From: Lysobacterales bacterium CG02_land_8_20_14_3_00_62_12
Lineage (GTDB): Bacteria; Pseudomonadota; Gammaproteobacteria; Xanthomonadales; Ahniellaceae
Assembly: GCA_002785585.1 (NCBI GenBank)
Contig: PEUI01000299.1
Span: 1,018 to 6,062, forward strand
Length of the DNA: 5,045 bases
Reading direction: 5' to 3'
This document shows positions 1 through 5,045 of the stretch, piece after piece (the first letter of the stretch is position 1; each line of letters starts with the position of its first letter). The position numbers and the translations under genes were made by a program. Below the pieces are notes generated by a model. It was not told the origin of the DNA, ran no database searches, and saw nothing but the letters and a program-made list of their open reading frames with translations.

Positions 1-252
1 TTGATTTATGCGTTGCAACACGCGCCGGCCGATACGGCGCGCGCCTTGCGCCGGGTGATCGAGACCGGCGGGCTGGAATCGTTGGCGCTGGTGGTGCGGG
101 CGATCCACGACACCGGCGCGTTGGCATACACCAAAGCGCGGGCGCAGCAGTATGCGGATCAAAGTCTGCGCGCGTTGGCCGAGCTTCCCAGCAGCAACGA
201 AATCAGCGCACTGAAGCTATTGGCCAGCTATGCGATGGATCGGCGCTGCTAG
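1..252 (+). CDS. ispB: Polyprenyl (octaprenyl-type) diphosphate synthase, C-terminal fragment
   Basis: This is the last 83 codons of a trans-isoprenyl diphosphate synthase; the rest lies before the window. The family condenses isopentenyl diphosphate units onto an allylic primer in the cytoplasm to make the long polyprenyl tail of ubiquinone. The visible part begins LIYALQHAP and continues through a run of helices to YAMDRRC. It lines up by eye with the end of E. coli IspB: LLHAMHHG near the start, then a G-S-L-E-W-T-like turn (here GALAYTKARAQQYAD), then the A-L-LP segment and a final short helix. The TTG at base 1 is probably an internal leucine and not a start. Both aspartate-rich catalytic motifs would be upstream, so chain length cannot be judged. 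A geranylgeranyl or solanesyl synthase is possible, but the ubiquinone enzyme is the best match. Confidence 0.8.
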   Translation: MIYALQHAPADTARALRRVIETGGLESLALVVRAIHDTGALAYTKARAQQYADQSLRALAELPSSNEISALKLLASYAMDRRC

Positions 253-274
253 CGATCCTTTCGGCGCGCTGGTG

Positions 275-295
275 GCGGCGACGAAAAGTCGTTGC
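275..295 (+). other. GAAAA-loop hairpin downstream of ispB
   Basis: Bases 275-282 (GCGGCGAC) can pair with 288-295 (GTCGTTGC) around a GAAAA loop, giving eight pairs of which two are G-U. It sits 22 bases after the ispB stop. No U-tract follows, so it is not a canonical intrinsic terminator. It could stabilise the 3' end of the mRNA or be chance. Confidence 0.3.
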
Positions 296-343
296 GAGGT
301 TCGGCTGGTGACGCTTGAATGTTGCACAGAGGGTGTGGTTTAT

Positions 344-373
344 CCGCCCACCACCCATCCGCCACCACCCGCC
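344..373. other. C-rich tract, potential G-quadruplex on the complementary strand
   Basis: The + strand shows a run of CC and CCC blocks separated by one or two bases (CCGCCCACCACCCATCC and onward). The - strand therefore carries closely spaced GG/GGG blocks with loops of one or two bases, which meets the usual two-tetrad quadruplex pattern. It lies about 70 bases before the start of the S9 peptidase, so the G-rich strand would be the transcription template. Formation and function are inference. Confidence 0.35.
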
Positions 374-433
374 AAAGCAGTTCGCGCCGCAAACGGGTTG
401 GCCGCGGTTACCATAGGCATTCTTGTCCTGGTC

Positions 434-437
434 GGAG
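434..437 (+). promoter_or_regulatory. Ribosome binding site deciding the S9 peptidase start
   Basis: GGAG lies 7 bases before ATG 445 and only 1 base before the in-frame ATG at 439. The spacing selects 445. The longer frame back to 319 has no such site and would put about 40 Arg/Ser/His-rich residues ahead of a clear signal peptide. Confidence 0.7.
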
Positions 438-444
438 AATGTTC

Positions 445-2487
445 ATGCGCGTTCTGCTTGCGTGTCTGCTTAGTCTGCTGGTGGCGTCGTCAACGATGGC
501 CCAACCCCGGGGTTTTACCGTCGAGGATCTGGTCAATCTGGATCGCGTGGCGGATCCGCAATTGTCGCCGGATGGCAAGTGGGTCAGTTTTCAATTGCGC
601 GAAACCGATTTCGCCGCCAACAAGGGGGTGCAGAGTCTGTGGTTGGTGCCGAGCGATGCCAGCAGTGCCGCGCGTCGGTTGACGGCGAAAGGGCAGAGTT
701 CGGCGTCGCCGCGCTGGTCGGTAGATGGTCGCTCGCTCTATTTCCTGTCGGCACGCTCGGGCTCAATGCAGGTGTGGAATCTCGCGCTTGACGGTGGCGA
801 AGCGACCCAAGTGACCGACTACCCACTCGATGTCGGGGGTTTCATGCTGGCGCCGGATGGCCGCAAGCTGGCGCTCAGTCTGGAAGTGTTCAACGACTGC
901 ACCGACCTTGCTTGTAGCAAAAAACGTCTGGAAGAACGCGCCGCCAGCAAGTCGAGCGGGCAGGTGTTTGATCGTCTGTTTATCCGACACTGGGACACTT
1001 GGTCGGATGGCCGCCGCACGCAGTTGTTTGTGGCCGACCTGGGCGCCGATGGCAAAGCATCGGCAGCGCCGGTGTGGGTGAGCAAGGGCATTGATGGCGA
1101 TGTGCCATCGAAACCGTTTGGCGATTTGTCCGAAGTCGCTTTTGCCCCGGACGGCAAGACGCTGGTGTTTGCCGCACGCATTGCTGGCCAGACCGAGGCT
1201 TGGTCGACCAACTTCGATTTATACGTGGTGCCGGTCGATGGCAGTGCCGCGCCGCGCAATTTGACCGCCGACAATCAGGCGATGGATTCCTATCCGGTCT
1301 ACGCCCACGACGGCCGCACGCTTTATTATTTGGCGATGAAGCGGCCGACGTTCGAGGCGGATCGGTTTTGGATTACCGCCTTGAATCTGGCCGATGGCAG
1401 CCGCCGCCAAATCGCCAGCGATTGGGACCGTTCGCCCGGGCCGCTGACGCTGTCGGCGGATGGCAAGACGTTTTACACGACCACCGACGACCACGGCCAG
1501 CACCCGCTGTTTGCCATTGATATTGCCAGCGGCAAGGTGCGCAACGTTTCCGGTGATGGCCAGATCGGCGGGTTTTCTGTGGTCGGCAAAACCATCGTGT
1601 TTGAGCGCAATACGCTGACCGCGCCGGGCGACCTGTTTGTGCAGAACGCCGGTGCCGCCAAGCGCATTACCAAGTTCAACAGCGAGCGGCTGAGCGACGT
1701 GCGCATGGGCGCGCCGGAGTTTTTTACCTTCAAGGGATGGAACGACGAACTGGTTCAGGGTTATGTAGTCAAGCCGTGGAATTACCTGGCTGGGCAAAAA
1801 TATCCGATTGCGTTTCTGGTGCATGGGGGTCCGCAGGGCGCCTTCGGCAATGATTGGCACTATCGCTGGAACCCGCAGACCTACGCCGGGCAGGGCTTCG
1901 CCGTGATCGCGATCAATTTTCATGGCTCCACCGGCTATGGCCAGGCGTTTACCGATGCCATCTCCGGTGATTGGGGTGGCAAGCCGCTGGAAGATCTGCA
2001 AAAGGGCATGCGCGCCGCGCTCGGCCAATACGCCTGGCTGGATGGCGACAAAGCCTGCGCGCTTGGCGGTAGCTACGGGGGCTACATGGTCAATTGGATT
2101 GCCGGCAACTGGAACGAGCAGTTCAAGTGCATCGTCAGCCACTCCGGCGTTTTCGACAGTCGTTTCATGGGCTATTCGACCGAAGAATTATGGTTCGACG
2201 AATGGGAAATGCAGGGCACACCGTTCGAAAAACCCGAAAACTATGAACGCCACAACCCGGTCAACCATGTGCAGGACTGGAAAATTCCCACCCTGGTCGT
2301 GCATAGTGCGCTCGATTACCGGGTGCCGGTGGAAGAGGGTATCGCCCTGTTCACTGCGTTGCAGCGGCGCGGTATCGAATCCCGGTTTCTATATTTTCCA
2401 GATGAAAATCACTGGATCCTGAAGCCGCATAACTCGGTGCAATGGCACCACGAAGTCAACGACTGGCTCAAGCGCTGGACCAAGTAG
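445..2487 (+). CDS. Exported S9 family dipeptidyl-peptidase (DPP5-like serine peptidase)
   Basis: A 680-residue prolyl-oligopeptidase-family enzyme, expected to remove dipeptides from peptides in the periplasm. Residues 1-19 form a signal peptide (MRVLL, a Leu-rich core, then SSTMA before QPRG). Residues about 35-430 are the beta-propeller, with six WD40-like repeats visible by their DG turns near 43, 94, 138, 236, 289 and 339. The conserved RHWDTW stretch is at 181-186, after a Cys pair at 152 and 157. The alpha/beta-hydrolase domain runs from about 430 to the end. It contains HGGPQG (460-465), NFHGSTGYG (491-499), the nucleophile Ser543 in GGSYGGYM, Asp624 in HSALDYRVP and His656 in DENHWIL. 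Length and the RHWDTW motif match known DPP5 enzymes (about 680 residues, preferring Ala or hydrophobic residues over Pro at P1). This substrate preference is family knowledge and is not visible here. One oddity is HSALD where many relatives have HG-x-x-D. An acylaminoacyl-peptidase-like role is the main alternative. Confidence 0.9.
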   Translation: MRVLLACLLSLLVASSTMAQPRGFTVEDLVNLDRVADPQLSPDGKWVSFQLRETDFAANKGVQSLWLVPSDASSAARRLTAKGQSSASPRWSVDGRSLYFLSARSGSMQVWNLALDGGEATQVTDYPLDVGGFMLAPDGRKLALSLEVFNDCTDLACSKKRLEERAASKSSGQVFDRLFIRHWDTWSDGRRTQLFVADLGADGKASAAPVWVSKGIDGDVPSKPFGDLSEVAFAPDGKTLVFAARIAGQTEAWSTNFDLYVVPVDGSAAPRNLTADNQAMDSYPVYAHDGRTLYYLAMKRPTFEADRFWITALNLADGSRRQIASDWDRSPGPLTLSADGKTFYTTTDDHGQHPLFAIDIASGKVRNVSGDGQIGGFSVVGKTIVFERNTLTAPGDLFVQNAGAAKRITKFNSERLSDVRMGAPEFFTFKGWNDELVQGYVVKPWNYLAGQKYPIAFLVHGGPQGAFGNDWHYRWNPQTYAGQGFAVIAINFHGSTGYGQAFTDAISGDWGGKPLEDLQKGMRAALGQYAWLDGDKACALGGSYGGYMVNWIAGNWNEQFKCIVSHSGVFDSRFMGYSTEELWFDEWEMQGTPFEKPENYERHNPVNHVQDWKIPTLVVHSALDYRVPVEEGIALFTALQRRGIESRFLYFPDENHWILKPHNSVQWHHEVNDWLKRWTK

Positions 2488-2498
2488 GCGCGATGTCT

Positions 2499-2642
2499 GT
2501 AGGAGTGCCGTAGCCCGGATGAAGCGCAGCGCAAGCGCTCTTCAACAGCGGAGCTGGTCATCCGGGGATTCAGACTGGTCCCCGCATTGACCAGCTCCGC
2601 TGTTGAAAGCCACTTTGTTCCATGCGGGCTACTTGCTCCTAC
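2499..2642. repeat. Nested intergenic inverted repeat (REP/BIME-like) between convergent genes
   Basis: The repeat fills almost the whole gap between the S9 peptidase and corA. Going inward the arms are: GTAGGAG (2499-2505) with CTCCTAC (2636-2642); GTAGCCCG (2510-2517) with CGGGCTAC (2625-2632); a perfect 20-base pair of arms at 2541-2560 and 2588-2607; and CGGGGA (2563-2568) with TCCCCG (2579-2584) around a 10-base loop. The outer segment GTAGCCCGGATGAAGCGCAG looks like widespread gammaproteobacterial REP elements. No mobility gene or target duplication is visible. Because transcripts arrive from both sides, it could act as a bidirectional terminator or mRNA-end barrier, although there is no T-run. 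Confidence 0.85.
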
Positions 2643-2651
2643 GGGTGAGCA

Positions 2652-3659
2652 TCAAAGCCACTTCACTTTCTTGAGCAGGATGTAGGTGATGCCGACTACG
2701 ACCACGGTGATGCCGACAAAAGTGAAGTAGCTGTATCTGCCCGCCAGCTCCGGCATGTGCGCGAAGTTCATGCCGTACCAACTGGCCATCAGCGTGGGAA
2801 TGCCGAGCAGGCCGGCCCAACTGGCCAGGCGCTTGACCACTTCACCTTGGCCGACGGCAACCATCGCGAGGTTCACGCTCATGGCGGCGGAGAGCATTTC
2901 GCTCATTGTGTCGGAGGCCTCTTTTACGCGCACGGCGTGGTCGAAAACGTCGCGAAAATAGGGCCGCACATCTTCGCGGATCACCGTTGGATGAAAGCGC
3001 ACCAACTGGTTGAGCATGTCTTGCAAGGGCGACACGGCAAGTCGCAAATTGACCAGCTCGCGTTTGAGTTTGTACAGGCGCTGGATGGTGACGCGCTTGT
3101 AGTTCGGCTCGAAGATGTCGGTCTCCAGTTCGGCCAATTCGCTTTGGAACTGGCTGACGATCGGGAAGAAATTATCGACGATGAAGTCCATCACCGAGTA
3201 CAAGGCGTAACTCGGTCCAATTGCCATCAATTCGGGTTCTTTTTCGCAGCGGGTGCGCGCTACGGCGTAGGTCAGTGAAGCGCCGTGGCGCACCGTCAGC
3301 AGGTAGCGCGGACCTAGAAAAATGTGGGTCTCGCCAAACTCGATCTTGCCGCCGACGAACTGGGCGGTGTGCAGCACGATAAACAGTGAGTCGCCGTAGA
3401 CCTCGATTTTTGGCCGCTGGTGGGCGTGGTGGGCATCTTCAATCGCCAGATCGTGCAAGCCGAACTCTTCTTGAAACTTGTCCAGCATGGCTTCGTTCGG
3501 TTCATGTAGGCCAACCCAGACGAATGTATCCGGCAGCTGTAGAACATCGCTGATCTGTTCCACCGTGATATCGGGCATGCGCTCGCCATTCGCCTGGTAG
3601 GCGACGCAGTTGATGACCATGGGCGCGGCCTTCGGCGTGGTTTCCACTTGCAATTTCAT
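2652..3659 (-). CDS. corA: CorA-family magnesium/cobalt transport protein
   Basis: A complete inner-membrane divalent cation channel of 335 residues from ATG 3659. The family forms a pentamer that lets Mg2+ (also Co2+ and Ni2+) into the cell and closes when cytoplasmic Mg2+ is high. The large N-terminal cytosolic domain includes the stretch EDAHHAHQRPKIEVYGDSLF, typical of the Thermotoga/actinobacterial-style CorA branch, followed by long helices. Near the end are two membrane segments (about 278-296 and 309-330). The selectivity signature YGMN (295-298) closes the first and is followed by FAHMPEL in the periplasmic loop. The protein ends in the Lys-rich LLKKVKWL tail, resembling the end of E. 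coli CorA. An in-frame GTG two codons upstream (3665) would give 337 residues. A stop 12 bases beyond that excludes longer forms, and neither start has a clear Shine-Dalgarno sequence. ZntB lacks this exact GMN-F-x-x-MPEL context. Confidence 0.93.
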   Translation of the reverse strand: MKLQVETTPKAAPMVINCVAYQANGERMPDITVEQISDVLQLPDTFVWVGLHEPNEAMLDKFQEEFGLHDLAIEDAHHAHQRPKIEVYGDSLFIVLHTAQFVGGKIEFGETHIFLGPRYLLTVRHGASLTYAVARTRCEKEPELMAIGPSYALYSVMDFIVDNFFPIVSQFQSELAELETDIFEPNYKRVTIQRLYKLKRELVNLRLAVSPLQDMLNQLVRFHPTVIREDVRPYFRDVFDHAVRVKEASDTMSEMLSAAMSVNLAMVAVGQGEVVKRLASWAGLLGIPTLMASWYGMNFAHMPELAGRYSYFTFVGITVVVVGITYILLKKVKWL

Positions 3660-3695
3660 GGGCACAGCCGGTGGTCAGAGGTGGCGGCATCATGC

Positions 3696-3713
3696 GCCCG
3701 GCCGGTGCCGGGC
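3696..3713. other. GC-rich hairpin upstream of corA
   Basis: GCCCGGC (3696-3702) is a perfect inverted repeat of GCCGGGC (3707-3713) around four bases. On the corA strand it lies 36 bases before ATG 3659. If the corA message starts upstream of it, this is a very stable 5'-leader stem-loop. Without a T-run it is not a good intrinsic terminator for anything upstream. Confidence 0.5.
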
Positions 3714-3756
3714 CGCAACCGCGTCGAGGCGTCGCCTGAAACCTACTTGGCTCCGA

Positions 3757-3954
3757 CTATTTTTGCGCGCCGCTTGAGTTGCCCGGCCGCGACCGGCGTT
3801 GCCAAAGACTGTAGAGCACGCCCAAGTGCCAGGGCAGCAACCCGGCCAGCCATTCAATCTGCGCTTGCGGAAACAGTTTGAGCATGTCCAGCACGATGAC
3901 CATCAGCGCAAACTTATGACCGGTCCGAGTCGCCGCATGAAATCCGCACCAGAC
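3757..3954 (-). pseudogene. Coding-like C-terminal remnant of an unrecognised, probably membrane-associated protein
   Basis: This frame is open for 65 codons between a TGA at 3955-3957 and a TAG at 3757-3759. Its codons have the G/C-rich third positions of the real genes around it. From ATG 3903 it would encode 48 residues beginning MVIVLDMLKLF and containing a Trp/Leu-rich stretch (IEWLAGLLPWHLGVLYSLW) that could be a membrane helix, followed by a basic end. No ribosome binding site precedes that ATG. Upstream, a second frame is open with a similar feel (ITDGERQAVIQSALSVF and onward) and ends at 3903, so a single frameshift could join the two. I do not recognise the family. It may be the decayed 3' end of a gene, a very small protein, or chance openness in GC-rich DNA. 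Confidence 0.35.
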
Positions 3955-4001
3955 TCACGTCCTCCATCACCGTGCCCGAGAGCAGTGATCGCGATCCACC
4001 G

Positions 4002-4014
4002 CACACGGCGTGTG
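4002..4014. other. Short dyad, CACACG-G-CGTGTG
   Basis: Two 6-base arms, perfectly complementary, flank one central base. The loop is too small for an RNA hairpin, so if it matters it would be as a binding site for a dimeric protein. It lies about 180 bases upstream of the antitoxin gene and no regulator gene is near it. Confidence 0.25.
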
Positions 4015-4129
4015 GTGTTGAATACGCTCAATGCCGATTGGATTACCGCCTGCCTCTCGCCATCGGTGATATGACGTGCTTGTCTACAGGTAGTGCATCC
4101 AAAACCACCGTTTGCCGACTCTTGAACGC

Positions 4130-4158
4130 TTGCTCGCCTCCTTAATTACATGCACAAT
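4130..4158 (+). promoter_or_regulatory. Candidate sigma-70 promoter of the toxin-antitoxin operon
   Basis: TTGCTC (4130-4135) and CACAAT (4153-4158) are separated by 17 bases, with three and four matches to the -35 and -10 consensus. The alternative pair TTGAAC (4122-4127) and TTACAT (4146-4151) is 18 bases apart. The area is distinctly AT-rich compared with its surroundings and lies just before the antitoxin start, but neither pair is strong. Confidence 0.3.
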
Positions 4159-4161
4159 TAA
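4142..4161. promoter_or_regulatory. AT-rich inverted repeat, candidate autoregulatory operator
   Basis: TTAATT (4142-4147) and AATTAA (4156-4161) are perfect inverted arms around 8 bases, overlapping both candidate -10 hexamers. Type II antitoxins usually repress their own operon by binding such palindromes, so the position fits. The arms are simple AT sequence and could arise by chance. Confidence 0.35.
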
Positions 4162-4184
4162 CCGTGTTTTTTGTGGCAACATAC

Positions 4185-4190
4185 AAGGAG
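4185..4190 (+). promoter_or_regulatory. Strong ribosome binding site deciding a GTG start for the antitoxin
   Basis: AAGGAG lies 6 bases before GTG 4197, which is ideal spacing. The next in-frame ATG at 4206 is 15 bases away, too far, and the upstream in-frame GTG at 4164 would place this site inside the gene. Confidence 0.75.
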
Positions 4191-4196
4191 CCGAGC

Positions 4197-4643
4197 GTGC
4201 AAAGCATGACGATAGAGCAGCTACGCGCTGCCAGTAACGCTGGCGGCGTGTCCGGCGTGACCTTGAAGGGGCAGGGCGGGGCGTTCCTCGTTCAGATCGA
4301 CACCCGCAGCGGTTCCGGTGCCGTGCTGTCAAAGGCTCGCAGCACCGAGCCGCGCCGGTTCGGCAACCCATTGGCGGCGTTGAACGTGTTGCGCGAAATT
4401 GGCATCACGGTAGGCCAATTCGACGCCAGCGAATACGACCCAGCCGACAAGGAACAGCACGCGGGCAACCGGGGTCGGGCAAACGCCATGCGCGGCGCGC
4501 ACCAAGCCGCCGCCTATAACCAGTGGCTGGTCGGCGGGATTCAAGCATCTATTGATGACCCACGGCCGAGTATTCCGCACGATGAAGTCATGGCCGAAAT
4601 GGAAGCCGACATTGCCGCCTTGCCCATCAAAAAACGCGCATGA
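4197..4643 (+). CDS. Putative type II antitoxin with an unassigned N-terminal domain
   Basis: A 148-residue protein whose role is inferred from position and tail. It is followed directly by a RelE/ParE-type toxin with a 4-base ATGA overlap. The C-terminal part (about 100-148) carries AHQAAAYNQWL, then DPRPSIPHDEVM (121-132) and a Glu/Ala-rich helix ending in KKRA. This proline-containing DPRP-IPHDEVM motif is a recurring toxin-side tail of antitoxins paired with ParE/RelE-type toxins. Residues 5-80 (TIEQLRAASNAGG through TVGQFDASEY) look like a compact alpha/beta domain with ARSTEPRRFGNPLAALNVL at its core. I see no ribbon-helix-helix, Phd/YefM or helix-turn-helix signature. Residues 80-100 are a polar, probably flexible linker. 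Most RelB/ParD/Phd antitoxins are about 70-95 residues, so this one is unusually long. The GTG start is set by the AAGGAG site; ATG 4206 would remove three residues. Confidence 0.7.
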   Translation: MQSMTIEQLRAASNAGGVSGVTLKGQGGAFLVQIDTRSGSGAVLSKARSTEPRRFGNPLAALNVLREIGITVGQFDASEYDPADKEQHAGNRGRANAMRGAHQAAAYNQWLVGGIQASIDDPRPSIPHDEVMAEMEADIAALPIKKRA

Positions 4644-4942
4644 CGGTCAAGCCTTACCGCATTGAATGGCGGCCAATGGCACGCGAGGACTTGCGCGCCA
4701 TCGTGCGCTACATCGGCAACGACAACCCGATGCGGGCCAAGAGTTTTGGCCAGGCGCTGCGCGACAAGACCGAACCGCTTGCACAGCATCCAGAGCTTGG
4801 CCGACATGGCCGGCCGGGCTTGCCCGAGTGGTTGCGCGAACTGGTCGTGCATCCGAACTACGTCGTTTTTTATCGTGTGCTGGCCGACGCCCGCACCGTC
4901 GAGATTTTGAGAGTGAGACACGCGGCGCAACAAACGCCGTGA
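4640..4942 (+). CDS. RelE/ParE-family toxin of a type II toxin-antitoxin system
   Basis: A 100-residue cytoplasmic toxin with the compact RelE/ParE fold. The sequence begins with a first strand (YRIEWRPMAREDL, 6-18), followed by two helices. The family-typical PELGRHGRPGLP turn is at 51-62, RELVVHPNYVVFYRV spans 66-80 and the last strand VEILRVRHAAQQ runs 87-98. These elements match the ParE/StbE-like branch, where the conserved Arg, Tyr and C-terminal Arg/His residues lie on the central sheet. Members either cut mRNA on the ribosome or poison gyrase, and the sequence does not say which. The start ATG overlaps the antitoxin stop and has no Shine-Dalgarno of its own, so translation is probably coupled to the antitoxin, which helps keep antitoxin in excess. 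The gene appears full length with no disrupted motif. Confidence 0.9.
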   Translation: MTVKPYRIEWRPMAREDLRAIVRYIGNDNPMRAKSFGQALRDKTEPLAQHPELGRHGRPGLPEWLRELVVHPNYVVFYRVLADARTVEILRVRHAAQQTP

Positions 4943-4953
4943 TTACCAATCCT

Positions 4954-4975
4954 GCCGCGCTGCCGCCGGCTTTTT
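4954..4975 (+). terminator. Weak intrinsic-terminator-like sequence after the toxin gene
   Basis: GCCG (4954-4957) can pair with CGGC (4967-4970), and five T residues follow directly. The position, 11 bases after the toxin stop, is right. The stem is only 4 bp with a 9-base loop, so termination would be inefficient. Confidence 0.3.
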
Positions 4976-5024
4976 GTAGAAGCGTCGCCATGCTGAGTAC
5001 CTGCATTGGGAGAGACTCCGCGCC

Positions 5025-5045
5025 ATGGTGTTGCGCGAAACCAAC
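5025..5045 (+). other. Possible start of a downstream gene cut by the window edge
   Basis: ATG 5025 is preceded by GGGAGAG (5008-5014) at 10 bases and opens the frame MVLRETN before the sequence ends. Seven codons are too few to identify anything, and another in-frame-open ATG at 4990 lacks a ribosome binding site. Confidence 0.2.

Larger units (their letters stand above)
3660..4196. other. Long intergenic region between divergent corA and the toxin-antitoxin operon
   Basis: No intact, recognisable gene lies here. The region would hold the promoters of both divergent units. It contains a 7-bp hairpin upstream of corA, a coding-like fragment on the - strand (3757-3954), a 13-base dyad at 4002-4014 and an AT-rich block at about 4140-4185 before the antitoxin gene. 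The open frames on the + strand across it (for example 3799-4074) show no recognisable domain and no ribosome binding site. Confidence 0.6.

Noticed and set aside
319..444. N-terminal extension of the S9 peptidase frame back to ATG 319
   Set aside because: It would add about 40 Arg/Ser/His-rich residues before a clear signal peptide, and only ATG 445 has a properly spaced GGAG.
1219..2142. Long open frame of 307 codons on the - strand inside the S9 peptidase
   Set aside because: It is antisense to a gene with all catalytic motifs, has no recognisable domain, and is explained by GC-rich codon bias keeping the opposite strand open.
2757..3278. 173-codon + strand frame antisense to corA
   Set aside because: His/Gln/Val-rich composition typical of a shadow frame. 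CorA on the other strand is unmistakable.
4038..4051. 14-base match (TTGGATTACCGCCT) to bases 1368-1381 inside the peptidase gene
   Set aside because: The match does not extend on either side and nothing suggests an att site or duplication; most likely chance.
3799..4074. 91-codon + strand frame in the corA/toxin-antitoxin gap
   Set aside because: No ribosome binding site and a low-complexity polar composition. The opposite strand shows the more gene-like codon pattern.
4084..4371. - strand frame overlapping the antitoxin promoter and 5' end
   Set aside because: Arg/Cys-rich shadow sequence with no domain. It would run through the strong ribosome binding site and start of the antitoxin.
1..5045. 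CRISPR array, tRNA or insertion sequence
   Set aside because: No regularly spaced direct repeats, no cloverleaf-like sequence and no transposase or integrase frame could be seen.

Overview
The window reads as a piece of chromosome from a GC-rich gammaproteobacterium. Three things point that way: the tail of an IspB-type polyprenyl diphosphate synthase, a secreted S9 dipeptidyl-peptidase of a kind common in Xanthomonadales (Lysobacterales), and an intergenic repeat containing a REP-like GTAGCCCGGATGAAGCGCAG segment. The order-level placement is inference from protein style and codon use. No rRNA or other phylogenetic marker is present.

Layout from left to right. Bases 1-252 are the 3' end of a polyprenyl diphosphate synthase gene on the + strand that began outside the window. 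Bases 253-444 are a gap with a GAAAA-loop hairpin and a C-rich tract whose complement could form a G-quadruplex. Bases 445-2487 (+) encode an exported serine dipeptidyl-peptidase with a beta-propeller and a complete Ser/Asp/His triad. Bases 2499-2642 form a large nested inverted repeat that fills the gap between this gene and the convergent corA. Bases 2652-3659 (-) encode a complete CorA-family Mg2+/Co2+ channel with the GMN signature. Bases 3660-4196 hold no confident intact gene, only a hairpin just upstream of corA, a coding-like fragment on the - strand that looks like a gene remnant, and an AT-rich promoter/operator region. Bases 4197-4942 (+) are a two-gene type II toxin-antitoxin operon. 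The last 100 bases hold a weak terminator-like sequence and possibly the start of another gene.

The first four elements are unrelated housekeeping functions: quinone side-chain synthesis, periplasmic peptide degradation and magnesium uptake. The toxin-antitoxin pair is the accessory part. Its toxin is an ordinary RelE/ParE-fold protein. Its partner is unusual: it is about twice the usual antitoxin length and joins an N-terminal domain I cannot assign to a known DNA-binding fold to a familiar toxin-binding-type C-terminal tail. Together with the broken reading frame beside it, this suggests that the region between corA and the right edge is a site of gene gain and loss. The most interesting items are the antitoxin architecture and the nested palindromic repeat at 2499-2642.
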